Positions 13,161 to 23,870 of a stretch of DNA of 64,000 bases are shown in pieces. Every line of letters begins with the position of its first letter. Position 1 is the first letter of the stretch. This DNA is from Neoarius graeffei (Eukaryota > Chordata > Actinopteri > Siluriformes > Ariidae), in NCBI RefSeq assembly GCF_027579695.1, contig NC_083569.1, positions 70,611,649-70,675,648 on the forward strand. Reading direction: 5' to 3'. Position numbers and translations under genes: made by a program. Under the pieces are notes generated by a model. The model did not search any database, was not told where the DNA came from, and saw only the letters and a list, made by a program, of their open reading frames with translations.

Positions 13161-13493
13161 GTTTCTCAGGTTTTCAGAGAGAAATGCATGCACAACATGT
13201 GTTGGCTTCATCCTTAAATTAGGGCCACCTGATTGACATCTGTTTTTTCACAGACTGAATGACCTCACTAATTGAACTCCACACTGCTATTATTTTGAAC
13301 ACGCCCCTTTCACTTAATTATTCAAATACACAGACTCAGGAGCATCCATATCATGAATGTTGGGTCTGTTGGTTTTCTATGACTCTACTACACCTACAGG
13401 TAAATTATTTGCCATGTAGTAATATAATTTCTACCAAAAACAGTGATTGATCTGGTTAGTCATGTTGGACTGCTATTATTTTGAACACAACTC

Positions 13494-13499
<6 letters not shown>

Positions 13500-13538
<39 letters not shown>
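13500..13538. repeat. (TA)n microsatellite, middle part
   Basis: AT tract between the right end of Tc1-A and the head of the SINE at 13539. Confidence 0.93.
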
Positions 13539-13540
<2 letters not shown>

Positions 13541-13916
13541 GCGGCACGGTGGTGTAGTGGTTAGCGCTGTCACCTCACAGCAAGAAGGTCCTGGGTTCGA
13601 GCCCCGGGGCCGGCGAGGGCCTTTCTGTGTGGAGTTTGCATGTTCTCCCCGTGTCCGCGTGGGTTTCCTCCGGGTGCTCCGGTTTCCCCCACAGTCCAAA
13701 GACATGCAGGTTAGGTTAACTGGTGACTCTAAATTGAGCGTAGGTGTGAATGTGAGTGTGAATGGTTGTCTGTGTCTATGTGTCAGCCCTGTGATGACCT
13801 GGCGACTTGTCCAGGGTGTACCCCGCCTTTCGCCCATAGTCAGCTGGGATAGGCTCCAGCTTGCCTGCGACCCTGTAGAACAGGATAAAGCGGCTAGAGA
13901 TAATGAGATGAGATGA
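13539..13916 (+). mobile_element. full-length DANA/mermaid-type SINE inside a (TA)n tract
   Basis: Nearly identical to the copy at 9721 from GGCGGCACGGTGGTG to the GATGA tail, but with an extra GTGAGTGTGAAT block. TA repeats border both sides, so the target duplication cannot be distinguished from the microsatellite. Confidence 0.95.
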
Positions 13917-13933
13917 TATATATATATATATAT
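13917..13933. repeat. (TA)n microsatellite, right part
   Basis: Short TA tract directly after the SINE tail. Confidence 0.85.
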
Positions 13934-14484
13934 GATCTCTGACCTCTAGTGGTACAGAGATTAGTGGAAACTTAGGGTCTCGAATGCTGCTGTAAGTTTC
14001 AAATGGCAAAAAACGTCATTGACGTGAGCTCACATGCCTAATCTTGTGCCTCACAGTGCCAGCTCAGACCTTACCACTGAGCAACTGGTGCCTTCAGAGA
14101 AAGGAGCTTACTTAAAGGGATTTATCTTTCACTTTAATCACCTACAGTACACACAAAAATACGTGCAATAAAGTGAAATCTTGACTGTCAGGAGTTGAAG
14201 GTCCACCTGAGCCCAGCCTTGACCCATGAGTGTTACATTGAGACACACACTTATCTGCTCACTGAGCCACCAGTGCACACACAGAGCAGGTGGTATGAGT
14301 CATGCCTCAGGTCAAATCCTGAAATGGATGAAAGGAATTAAGATGTCAGGCCTAGTCGGGGGCTATTCAGGATAAACTTTAAAAACAGTCTGGCCCATGT
14401 GAGGCTTTGTGAGAAAGGTCTTGCCTCATTTGCTGATTCAAATTTGGCCTTGTTTCTTTTTGCTCTTGGATGTCTGTTTATCAG
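13934..14484. other. intergenic, no repeat recognised
   Basis: Parts (14055-14110 and 14190-14250) resemble 21240-21430 loosely (ACCACTGAGC.., CAGCCTTGA..), suggesting an old dispersed repeat, but no termini were found. Confidence 0.3.
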
Positions 14485-14555
14485 ACATCATGGCTGCTTT
14501 TGAATGGTATGCGAAAGAAAAGCCCTACTTTCTATTAGCACCAGTGATTCAGCAG
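14485..14555 (+). other. possible unassigned exon
   Basis: A pyrimidine-rich stretch ending ATCAG precedes, and CAG|GTAAAT follows. Between them ATG at 14490 opens a 22-codon frame reading MAAFEWYAKEKPYFLLAPVI then QQ, ending in phase 0. I do not recognise the protein. It may be the first coding exon of a plus-strand gene, or chance. Confidence 0.25.
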
Positions 14556-15175
14556 GTAAATGTGTTGTGTTTGTGGCGCTGGAACTCTGGGTTGGATCCC
14601 CAAGTCGGACTGAAAAGCTGCATGAACAAACATGCACTCTCAGAAATAGGGGTATGATGGGGGTCTATTTCTTTCCCCCAAGGTATAATATAGACTAATG
14701 TACCCCCTAGGATTCATTATTGGACCTCAAGGTAACTATGTGTACCTTTTTAGAGCCAGAAAGGTATATACAGTGTCTTGCAAAAGTATTCATCCCCCTT
14801 GGTGTTTGTCCTGTTTTGTCGCATTACAAGCTGGAATTAAAATGGATTTTTGGGGAGTTAGCACCATTTGATTTACACAACATGCCTACCACTTTAAAGG
14901 TGCAAATTATTTATTTATATATATTGTGACACAAACAATAATTAAGATGAAAAAAAAAACCAGAAGTCTGGAGTGTGCATAGGTATTCACGCCCTTTTGT
15001 ATGAAACCCCTAAATAAGAGCTGGTCCAACCAATTCACTTCATAAGTCACATAATTAGTTGATTTAAGATCCATCTGTGTACAATCAAAGTGTCACATGA
15101 TCGGTCACATGACGTCTGTATAAATCACCCTGTTCTGGAAGGACCCTGACTCTGCAACACTACTAAGCAAGCAAC

Positions 15176-16142
15176 ATGAAAACCAAGGAGCCTCCAAACA
15201 GGTCAGAGACAAAGTTGTGAAGTATAGATCAGGGTTGTGTTATAAAAAATATCCCACAGAGCACCATTAAATCTGTGTGGAGTTTGCATGTTCTCCCCTT
15301 GTTGGCGTGGGTTTCCTCCACAGTTCAAAGACATGCAGTTAGGTTAACATGGGACGGCCTTGGGCTGAAGTGTCCAAGAGTGGCAGCATGCACATACACA
15401 GCGGCTTTGCTCTCCTATGATGAACTAAATTTCGTTGTACAGCGGAGATGGGAGTATCTGTCCATAGGACCACTTTAAGCTGTACACTCCACAGAACGGG
15501 GCTTTATGGAAGAGAGGCCAGAAAAAGTAATTGCTTAAGAAAACGCATTTGGAGTTTGCCCAACAGCATGTGGCAGACTCACCAAACACATGGAAGAAGA
15601 TTCTCTGGTCAAATGAGACTAAAATTGAACTTTTTGGCCATCATGGGAAACACCATGTGTGGCGCAAACCCAACACCCCGAGAACACCATTCCTACAGTG
15701 AAGCATGGTGGTGGCAGCATCATGCTGTGGGGATGTTTTTCATCTGCAGGGACAGGAAAGCTGGTCTGGACTGAAGGAAAGATGGATGGCACTAAATACA
15801 GGGCAATTCTGGAGGAAAACCTGTTTGAGTCAGCCAGAGATTTGAGACTGGGACGAAGGTTCATGTTCCAGCAGGAACATGCAAGAGTGGTTTAAAGGGA
15901 ACATTTTAAATGTCTCGAAATGGCCTAATCAAAGCCCAGACCTCAATCCAATTGAGAATCTGTGGCATAACTTGAAGATTGCTGTACACCAACGCAACCC
16001 ATTTAACTTGAAGGAGTTGGAGCAGTTTTGCCTTGAGGAACGGGCAAAAATCCCAGTGGCTAGATGTGCTAAGCTAATAGAGACATACCCCAAGAGACCT
16101 GCAGCTGTAATTGCAGCAAAAGGTGGCTCTACAAAGTATTGA
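15176..16142 (+). pseudogene. broken Tc1 transposase
   Basis: It starts MKTKEPPNRSETKL-like at 15176. The first catalytic motif reads [11 protein letters not shown], so Asp has become Asn. The [13 protein letters not shown] motif is present, the second-Asp block is deleted after MFQQEH, and the end (15879-16142) has [17 protein letters not shown] and stops after GGSTKY. A SINE piece interrupts the N-terminal half. Confidence 0.85.
15272..15384 (+). mobile_element. SINE fragment inside a Tc1 element
   Basis: TCTGTGTGGAGTTTGCATGT through GACGGCCTTGGGCTGAAG matches the body of the 19248-type SINE rather than the 9721 type. Both head and tail are missing. Confidence 0.75.
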
Positions 16143-16395
16143 CTTTGGGGGGTGAATACCTATGCACACTCCAGATTTCTGTTTTTTCATCTTATTGTCT
16201 GTCACACAATAAAACAACAATTTTCACCTTTAAAGTTGTAGGCATGTTGTGTAAATCAAATGGTACTAACCCTCCAAACATCCATTTTAGCTTGTAATGC
16301 GACAAAACAGGACAAACACCAAGGGGGATGAATACTTTTGCAAGACACTGTATATGTTCTCAAGCAGTATATAAAGGGCACAAATAAATACCTAA

Positions 16396-16928
16396 GGCAA
16401 CGGTCACACTACAGCTCACGATGCTTTGTGATGGGTTATCATTGAAAATGAGGCATTTGGTGGCGATGCTTCCCCGAGCTTCGGGAAGTATTCCCAAACC
16501 CATCTGCAAATATTTTCCACTTAGTTTGTCGACGAAAACATCGCCACTCAATTTCAATGCATGCATTGAAATTTTTCATGCCATTTTTGGACACTCATGA
16601 AGCAGAGACACACCATTACATTACAGTTATTTAGCAGATGCTCTTATCCAGAGCGACGTACAACATACCCAGCACAACCTGGGGGTTAAGTGCCTTGCTC
16701 AAGGGCACTTCAGCCATTCCTGCTGGTCCAGTGGATCAAACCAGTGACCTTTTGGTCCCAAAGCCACTTCTCTAACCATTAGGCCATGGCTTCCCCAAAA
16801 AATACCAAAAAACAATTTATGAAGTTCTGAGAACATTCGCCATGCATCGTACGATTGGTGGTGATGCTACCAATTTATCATCACCAAGTATTCACAAACC
16901 GATTGCGAGTTGTAGTGTGACCAGGGCC
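16396..16928. mobile_element. Harbinger-like MITE split by a SINE
   Basis: The ends GGCAACGGTCACACTACA and the inverse TGTAGTGTGACCAGGGCC are inverted repeats flanked by TAA and TTA, fitting the 3-bp TWA target of PIF/Harbinger elements. No coding sequence is seen. The SINE at 16614 lies inside. Confidence 0.6.
16614..16796 (-). mobile_element. tRNA-derived SINE, same family as 7236
   Basis: Reversed, it reads GGGGAAGCCATGGCCTAATG as head, then GGTCACTGGTTTGATCC and a tail with CTCTGGATAAGAGCATC, parallel to the copy at 7236-7416. Confidence 0.75.
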
Positions 16929-17022
16929 TTACAGAGATCTTGCAGTCACGTGACCGGAAAGTACACAACCCCCATCTTGTCGGTCAAAAACACAGCTGAA
17001 TACTGCTGCACTCGTGTACAGG

Positions 17023-17715
17023 ATGGATCAATTTCAACCGACGGACTACACGGCTCATTTTTCTAATGAACAGATAACTAGATCTCATCTCATTATCTCT
17101 AGCCGCTTTATCCTTCTACAGGGTCGCAGGCAAGCTGGAGCCTATCCCAGCTGACTACGGGCGAAAGGCGGGGTACACCCTGGACAAGTCGCCAGGTCAT
17201 CACAGGGCTGACACATAGACACAGACAACCATTCACACTCACATTCACACCTACGGTCAATTTAGAGTCACCAGTTAACCTAACCTGCATGTCTTTGGAC
17301 TATGGGGGAAACCGGAGCACCCGGAGGAAACCCACGCGGACACGGGGAGAACATGCAAACTCCACACAGAAAGGCCCTCGCCGGCCCCGGGGCTCGAACC
17401 CAGGACCTTCTTGCTGTGAGGCGACAGCACTAACCACTACACCACCATGCCGCCCAGATAACTAGATATATGTCTAAAATAAACGATTTGTTACCCTTAT
17501 GGCTTACCGGACGGAGTTTTCACGACCGGATTTTGAACTGCCAGCGGAATACCCGGACGTGTATGATTCCCTCATTAACTTTCCCTCGCTGTTCAGTGGT
17601 GAAGCACTGCGTGCTTATAAATCTCTGGACAGTTTTCTTTACAGAAATTCAGGATTTGTCAGCGATTCAGATGTGGCATCTTGTAAACAAGAAAATAACA
17701 GTCCTCATTGGATGG
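17023..17715 (+). pseudogene. gene-like first exon split by a SINE; possible SWIM/YqaJ-type repeat gene
   Basis: With the SINE removed, ATG at 17023 reads MDQFQPTDYTAHFSNEQITR, then continues on the far side as YMSKINDLLPL. After one frameshift it reads MAYRTEFSRPDFELPAEYPD through LFSGEALRAYKSLDSFLYRN to a strong donor, ATGG|GTAAGT. The ALRAYKSL..FLY...GFV pattern parallels [19 protein letters not shown] at 27008-27063, a segment I associate with SWIM zinc-finger/YqaJ-like proteins of fish repeats. Host or element origin is unresolved. Confidence 0.45.
17084..17454 (-). mobile_element. full-length DANA/mermaid-type SINE
   Basis: Reverse orientation, same family as 9721, flanked by a perfect 13-bp duplication CAGATAACTAGAT (17071-17083 and 17455-17467). 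Removing it restores a continuous ORF across the site. Confidence 0.96.
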
Positions 17716-18479
17716 GTAAGTCACTTAAGTATTGAGTATAGCACTGACCAGCCGATTATAGAATAAGGTAATTCCAAATCGTCCGTCTTGTTTACATGGA
17801 TCTGGCGTTGGAGAGGTAGAGGTTTGGCAGTAGAGGTTTGAGTAGCTGTTTTCTGAGCTTAGTCAACAGGCCGTCTCTGCCTGTAGCCTCGCTTTTGCTT
17901 CTGCTCCCGGCTCCGCCTCCTTCGCTTTGCTTCCGATAACAATCCACGGAGACCTCGCTGTCTCGTCCGGAATGTTTTTTTTTTTTTCCTCGTCCGGAAT
18001 GTTGTGCATGCGATGGAAATCGCTACAAACCGTCATTTTCTGCTGGAAACCAATGTCCAGTAAGTCCATACGGTTGTAGTGGATATTGAAGTCCGGTACA
18101 GACGAACAACATGCAAAAATACACACAAAAACCATAAAAACCGTGCACAGGTAGGGAGAGCTTGTAGCCGCAGCCGTTGTAGTAGAATTGTATATAGTAG
18201 GGTTTTCCAGAAGAAAAGGTAGAAGTAAAAGCAGAAGTAGAACCAGAAGTAGAAGGCGGAATATGGCGTTTGACCGACACGATGCCGTCTGTCACAATCT
18301 GGATCGGCTGTGACGTCATATGCAAGTGCTCCATAGGGTACTACCCCAGTGACAAGTTGTTGTACTCCTAATGGTACAATAATGTACTTTATTTTCTGAG
18401 AATATGGGTTATGTTAATCTGGATTAAAACAAACCTTTATTACTTTATAATATTGCAAGTAGACAGTATTACTGTATAT
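17716..18479. other. intergenic; degenerate GTAGAA repeats
   Basis: A GTAGAAGTA/AGCAGAAGTAG simple repeat lies at about 18210-18260. Otherwise no gene or transposon ends were recognised. Confidence 0.35.
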
Positions 18480-19240
18480 GTATATTGTACAGTAAAACCA
18501 AAAATACTGTAGTGGGGCTTTTCCCCCCTTGGTGATGATCTACCAAGCCTTTACTGCAGCTGTCTTCAGTTCTTGATGTTCTTGGGGTGTAAGTGAAATG
18601 CATGCTCAATTGGATTAAAGCCAGGTGATTGACATGGACATTACACAACATTCCATCTTTGCATTAAAACAGTCTTGGCTTGCTTTGTCATGCTTCAGGT
18701 CATTGTCCTTCATTGTGAAGCGCCTTCCAATGAATTTTGAAGCATTCGGCTGAATATGAGCAGATAATGTAGCTCTATACACTTCATAATTCATCCTGTT
18801 GCTTTTGTCAGCAGTTATATTGTCAAGGGAACCAGTTCCACTGGCAGCCATGCATGACCATGCCAGGAGATGAGGTGGTATTCTTTGGATCATGATCAGT
18901 TCCTTCCCTGCTCCATACTCTTCCCTTACCAGCATTCTGGTACAAGTTTATCTTTGTCTAATCTATTCATAGGATGTTGTTCCAGAACTGATTTATGTAT
19001 TTTAGCAAACTCTATTCTGGTTTTCCTGTTTTTGAGCCTTACCATTGGTTTACATCTTGTGGAAAACCCTCTACATTTACTCTGCTTAAGTCTTCTTTTG
19101 ATTGCTGACTTTTATCACAGATACACCTACCTCCTGAAGGATGATGTTCATTGGGTTAACTGTTGTGAAAGGGTTTTTCTTCACAAGGGAAAGAATGCTT
19201 CTCCCATCCACCAGTTGTTTTCTGTGGTCTTCCACGCCCA
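18480..19240 (-). pseudogene. decayed Tc1-like transposase
   Basis: The frame from 18935 reads WSCMAASGTGSLDNITADKS, IQPNASKFIGRRFTMKDNDL and KHDKASQDCFNAK, a recognisable catalytic core of a Tc1-like transposase with the second Asp in KDNDLKH. Further decayed sequence continues to about 19150. No terminal repeats were identified. Confidence 0.65.
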
Positions 19241-19247
19241 TGCCACA

Positions 19248-19593
19248 GGCAGCATGGTGGCGTAAGTGGTTAGCACGGTCGCCTCACAGCAAGAAGGTTC
19301 TGAGTTCGAGCCCAGCAGCCGACGGAGGCCTTTCTGTGTGGAGTTTGCATGTTCTCCCTGTGTCTGCATGGGTTTCCCCCCACAGTCCAAAGACATGCGG
19401 TTAGGTTAATATAAGGCGGCCTTGGGCTGAGGTGCCCTTGAGCGAGGCACCTAACTCCCAACTGCTCCCCGGGTGCTGTTAGCATGGCTGCCCACTGCTC
19501 TGGGTATGTGTGTGTGTTCACTGCTTCAGATGGGTTAAATGCAGAAAGGAATTTCACAAGTGTGTGAAGAATAAAGTTGTACTTTCTTTTTAG
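19248..19593 (+). mobile_element. SINE, DANA/mermaid head with alternative tail
   Basis: The head GGCAGCATGGTGGCGTAAGT and B box GAGTTCGAGCCC resemble the 9721 family. After GGTTAGGTTAATATAAGGCG it has a different 3' part (GAGCGAGGCACCTAACTCCC, ending ATAAAGTTGTACTTTCTTTT). It may be a composite or sister family. Confidence 0.8.
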
Positions 19594-19622
19594 CGTTGGC
19601 GCCTTTTCAACAATGTACCAAG

Positions 19623-20422
19623 CAGGCTTGTAGTATTCAAGTACAGGACTTGGACTCGAGTCCGACTCGTGCCCTAATTTTAAGGACTCATGACTCGACT
19701 TGGACTTGAGCACTGATGACTTGGACATTAACTGCATTCGGACTCGTAAATTGGAGACGAGGACTCTGATTTTTTTTCTTTATTTTTTGTAACATGCCAT
19801 AATTTGGCATAAGATATTTACATCTACATTAATTTTTGTACTAATTTCATGTAAGAGTGTCACACCTGTGCACCTTGGCGCGTGCATCAGATAGACTCTC
19901 AGGCGTGTTCTGGACAGTGCGCGCGCCAAGCACCGTAAACAACTCGCACCTGCACAGGATGAAGCGCGCCTATATAAAAATGCACGCACTTTGCGAAGTA
20001 TTGAGTTGCGTTGCTAACACATTTCCGAGCCTTATTTCCCTGTTTGGTTTCCTGATCTCTGATTTCCTGTTTCTCGTCTGTGATTCTGCCGAGTCTACGA
20101 TAGCCTGTTTCACTGTTTTAGCTGCCATTCTGGATTGTTTACCCGTCTTTGCTTGTATTAATAAAACCACACCTTCTGCACTCACATCCATCTCCCAACC
20201 ATCTCTGACAGAATACTACACACTCCCTGATAAAGAGAAGCACATTCACCTGTTCATACGTCATGTTCAGGAACAAACTAATGCTAATGGCGCTAAAACA
20301 GCCACTGTCAAATGGTACAGTTGGAGTTTTGCTCTCAGACTCAACTCGAAATTTTTTTTAATGACTTGGTCTTGAACACTGGGGACTTGGACTCGAGGTT
20401 TAGTGACTCGCCAACACCACTG
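19623..20422. mobile_element. non-autonomous hAT-type element, copy 1
   Basis: The ends CAGGCTTGTAGTATTCAAGT and the inverse of CAGTGGTGTTGGCGAGTCAC-type sequence are inverted repeats starting CAG. An 8-bp duplication, GTACCAAG left and GTACCAAT right, flanks it. The same element recurs at 30385-31223. The interior holds a TATATAAAA-type motif and AATAAAA but no transposase. Confidence 0.8.
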
Positions 20423-20430
20423 GTACCAAT

Positions 20431-20892
20431 TAGTTGATTTGGCCACATCTACTGTTCTCTCTGGTGGATTTGTTTTGATTTTTCAGCTTCATGTTTGCTT
20501 GCTTCACTCTCAGGGACAGTCGTTTGGACTTCAGATTGATAGTTAAAAGCAACAAAATCCAAATGCAAAACTTAACTGTTAAGTCTAGCCCAATTAACTT
20601 TAGATCTTATATGTTCTTACTTGGAAGTGAAATAATGAGGGAATAAACACACACACACACACGTTCAGGGACCGCTGAGCTGAGTTTACATATAATACCG
20701 TGATTGTGTGTAATAATGTGAATTAGCAAAGCAAATAAAGCATTAACTATAGAAATTTAATCAACACAAAATTTCTAGTCGGTCCTCTATTCTAGACAGT
20801 GCAGCATGACCCCTGTTTTCATCTCCCCTGAAGCCCCAAGTGGGACAGAATAGCCATTCTCTCTTGATTTCACTGCTGAATTTAATGCTTCG
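20431..20892. other. intergenic, nothing recognised
   Basis: Only a short CA run near 20648-20661. Confidence 0.35.
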
Positions 20893-21195
20893 GTGACATG
20901 GTGGCGCAGTGTATAACATGGTCACGTCACAGTAAGAAGATCCTAGGTTTGAACTTCATGGGCCTTTCTGTATGGAGTTTGCATGTTCTCCCTGTGTCTG
21001 CGTAGGTTTCCCCTGGGTGCTCCAGTTTCTCCCCACAGTCCAAAGAATGAGTGTGTGAATGGTTGTTCATCTCGGTCTCTGCATTAGCCCTGCCCAGGGT
21101 GTACCCTGCCTCTTGCCTGAAGTCAACTGGGATTGGTTCCAGCTACCCCCCCCCAACCCTGATGGATAAGCAGACTAGAAGACAGATGGATGGAT
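20893..21195 (+). mobile_element. diverged SINE of the DANA/mermaid type
   Basis: GGTGGCGCAGTG head, GTTTGCATGTTCTCCCTGTG body and CCCAGGGTGTACCCTGCCTC in the 3' half match the 9721 family in order but with many substitutions and a deletion, ending with ACAGATGGATGGAT. An older copy. Confidence 0.85.
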
Positions 21196-22529
21196 TTCTT
21201 GCTCCACTGGAGTCTAACAACAGTCTCAATACTGTGTTCCTTGCAGTGACAAATCAGACCTCACCCCCAGATGCCAGAGCTCATGCCCTCAGAAGAATGA
21301 GCTTATTTACGAGGTTTTATCTTCACTTTATATCACCTACACAAAAGATGTGTACTTATAAAGACAAATCTTGACTTTGTGTTATTGATGACCCACCAGA
21401 GCCCAGCCTTGAACTGTATCACACTGAGATACAGCTTATGTGGCTGCTAAGTCACCAGGCATGGCTCGGTTTCAGACATACTTGTCCTTCACTCGTGTCT
21501 GAAGCTTTCTGCCTGTATAACTTTATATAGGATAACTAGTATAGAAGCCTGCCATTGGCGTTCCCCTGGAAGCCCCAACCTGTCCCCCATCTCACATTAA
21601 TAACCTTTTGCCAGTAGCTCTGGTCTTGCCTCAGGCTTGGACACTGCTCTTTATTGCGATTTTTCTCCCACATTACAGATATTGATGCGTCAGTCATAGT
21701 TTGTTGTGCAAGTAAGATTAGTTTTTTTTTTTTTTATTACTCTTTGGTTAATAGGACATCTAATGTGCATTTATAGCTTAGGAGTTCAACACACTAAAGT
21801 TCACTGAGCTAAACTGGTCACATCCTTCTTTCTTTAATCAGCGATCATGATGTTTGGCAACAAAAAACAGTAAGCCGTTTAACAAAAAGACCAGATTTTA
21901 ATAAACATTTGTTATAAATACGTTTATATTAAACACTTAAATAAGCTTTATAAGCACCCTCAGTTTCCAAATAAAAATACTCTTTGCACTTAAGGCTTAT
22001 CAAAATGAGCTCAAAAAAAAAAAAAAAAATCTTACATCACAAATCTCCTTCTGAAGTGCAATTTTAATTAAAGCGGCATTTTGCAACTTGGCCCTATTAG
22101 TCTACAAACGTGGTGTCGTTAGAGAAACGGCACCAGGGCGTGCAATAAAACCCAGTCATACTAGCTTTTGAAATTAATGTAATTCAATTCAAATTCAGTG
22201 GAATTTGTTGAGCTGAACACTTTCAAAGCAAAAAACAACGGTGTCAAATTCACCTTTGGTGAACTGCTAGAAGTGAAATCAAATCGTGAAGCGGAAGAAT
22301 GTAAAGCACTGCAGAAGGTCCAAAATAATCAAAGAGCTCATTTTAACAGTGGGAAGGCATGAGATTGGACATAATACTTCTAGACCTGACTATAAAAGTA
22401 TGCATAGTACACAGGATCTCTGGAGGCTGGAATTGATGGTATAACTATGTTTTCTGCTTTTTACAGTCACTAGCAAGCAACATGGGTAAGCACAAAGCTT
22501 TGTTTATGATGTAGAACTTGATTTCTTCA
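21196..22529. other. intergenic; one exon-like signal
   Basis: No repeats with clear ends. CTATAAAAG near 22391 and a 19-base segment at 22468-22486, bounded by TTTTTACAG and GTAAGC and containing ATGG, could be a tiny exon but are unsupported otherwise. Confidence 0.25.
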
Positions 22530-22640
22530 TTCATTCATCTTCAGTAATTGCTTTATCCTGGTCAGGCTTCCATTATACCTGGAGCCTACCATGGAAACCC
22601 TGGACATGAGGTGGGACTAGACCCTGGATGGTACAGGATG
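22530..22640 (-). mobile_element. old SINE 3' fragment
   Basis: TTCATTCATTCATCTTCAG, CTTTATCCTGGTCAGG and CTGGAGCCTACCATGG resemble the reversed 3' end of SINEs like 17084, strongly diverged. Confidence 0.5.
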
Positions 22641-23752
22641 TGTTTTATTACCCTTTACAAAAGTTGAATTGCATTATCAACGTTGAGACACATTCTTCAA
22701 AGTTAGCTGGCTAAACACTAACTGCACCGTAAGGAACCTTTTTTTTTTTTTGGGCAACCAAAGTTGCCTTGGTCACACCAATTTCAGAAGGAGACTCAAA
22801 GTGCAAATTTCCAGTGTGACTGCAGCTTTACTAGTGTAGCTAGAAAATGTGTGACTGCAGTCGATGAGGCCTTTGCAAAATCTTTAGTGTACTTCTTTAT
22901 AGGAGCATTGTTTTAAATCACATTACAGGCATGCTGTGGTTACGTTTACACAGAATGCTCCACTTTTGGCTTTAGGTAATCCAGTTTATTAGACTGGTAT
23001 GTGGTAAGAGTAAGGATACATATATTCGACTAAATGCATCTATATGATCCCTATTTGGTCTACAGTCTTGCGTTTCTCCATAATGGGGTGTAGTGGTGTA
23101 TAAATGTGTAACTGTGGGTGTGTGGCTGCAGTTGGGGAACAATGATTCAGCAGTTTCCGTTATTGGGCCATACGCTGTGTGTGCTGGTGAACAGAAGCTG
23201 CTGTTATGCCGTCTGCTCAGTGGAAAGCCTGTGTGTTAGTGAAGCACTCCTTCCAGTGCCATATTGTGTTTATTGATGAAGCTCTGTTGGCTAGCTGTCT
23301 GTCTGCCTGTCAGGAATTACCGAGCAGTGTAGTAGTGCAGACACACTCGACAGGATGGACTCATGGTTACAACAGTTAATATGCTGTACATGGGTCAAAG
23401 ACAAAAGTTTTTTTTTTGGTAAAGTAATAATTTAGGGAGTTACAGTAGTCTTAAGAATATTCGTCATATATTTTTCTTTGATTATTTGTTTAATGTTTTC
23501 TTAATGTGGACTGTTATTCTGAATCACTTTTGTGCAGTTTAGAACTTTGTTTTTTCCTTCAATGTCTTTTTTTTTTTTTTTAACCTTCACAGAAGTAACA
23601 CTGGAATGATCTTAATGCATGTTAGTAATTTTTTGAAAAATTAACATGAAAAAGATGCCAAAAAAGACAAACATGGTCTTTGACCCATATACACACCTGC
23701 AGCACACAGCAGGGCTGTGTACATTTGCGCTGTGCGCGCACATATATAAACT
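22641..23752. other. downstream flank and likely 3' UTR of brms1
   Basis: T runs at 22739-22752 and 23566-23581. The part below 23753 is expected to be brms1 3' UTR on the minus strand, but its end is not defined. Confidence 0.4.
23269..23274 (-). promoter_or_regulatory. candidate brms1 polyadenylation signal
   Basis: The minus strand reads AATAAA here, about 480 bases past the stop codon. A weaker ATTAAA lies at 23489-23494. Which one is used cannot be decided from sequence alone. Confidence 0.2.
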
Positions 23753-23870
23753 CTAGGCTCTCCTGATTGTATATTTGCCTTTCTGTAGCTGTGAGATGTA
23801 GATTTTGGTTTTGCTGCCATCTGTCCTTTTGAACCACACTTCCCCTGCACTGACTGCTGTTATTACTGCC
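23753..23870 (-). CDS. brms1: brms1 coding exon 10 (C-terminus and stop)
   Basis: The acceptor CTTTTTCCAG precedes 118 bases encoding [20 protein letters not shown], then [18 protein letters not shown] and TAG at 23755-23753. It is strongly similar to the C-terminus of BRMS1L, showing that this fish protein keeps the C-terminal domain missing from human BRMS1. Confidence 0.93.

Larger units (their letters stand above)
10361..13494 (-). mobile_element. Tc1-family transposon A, split by a second Tc1 element
   Basis: The outer ends CAGTCGTGTTCAAAATAATA and its inverse near 13471-13494 are inverted repeats. Internal direct copies lie near 10543 and 13280. The element sits inside a (TA)n tract, an ideal Tc1 target. 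Without the 1608-bp insertion at 11254-12861 it is about 1.5 kb. The transposase is defective. Confidence 0.85.
14771..16350 (+). mobile_element. Tc1-family transposon, defective
   Basis: Inverted ends start CAGTGTCTTGCAAAAGTATT, with TA at 14769-14770 and 16351-16352. The ends extend over 200 bp and contain an inner repeat (GTATTCACGCCC near 14985). The interior carries a SINE fragment and a damaged transposase. Confidence 0.95.

Noticed and set aside
22391..22486. TATA-like CTATAAAAG followed by a 19-base segment with splice-like borders
   Set aside because: Too short and without partner exons; kept only as a remark.
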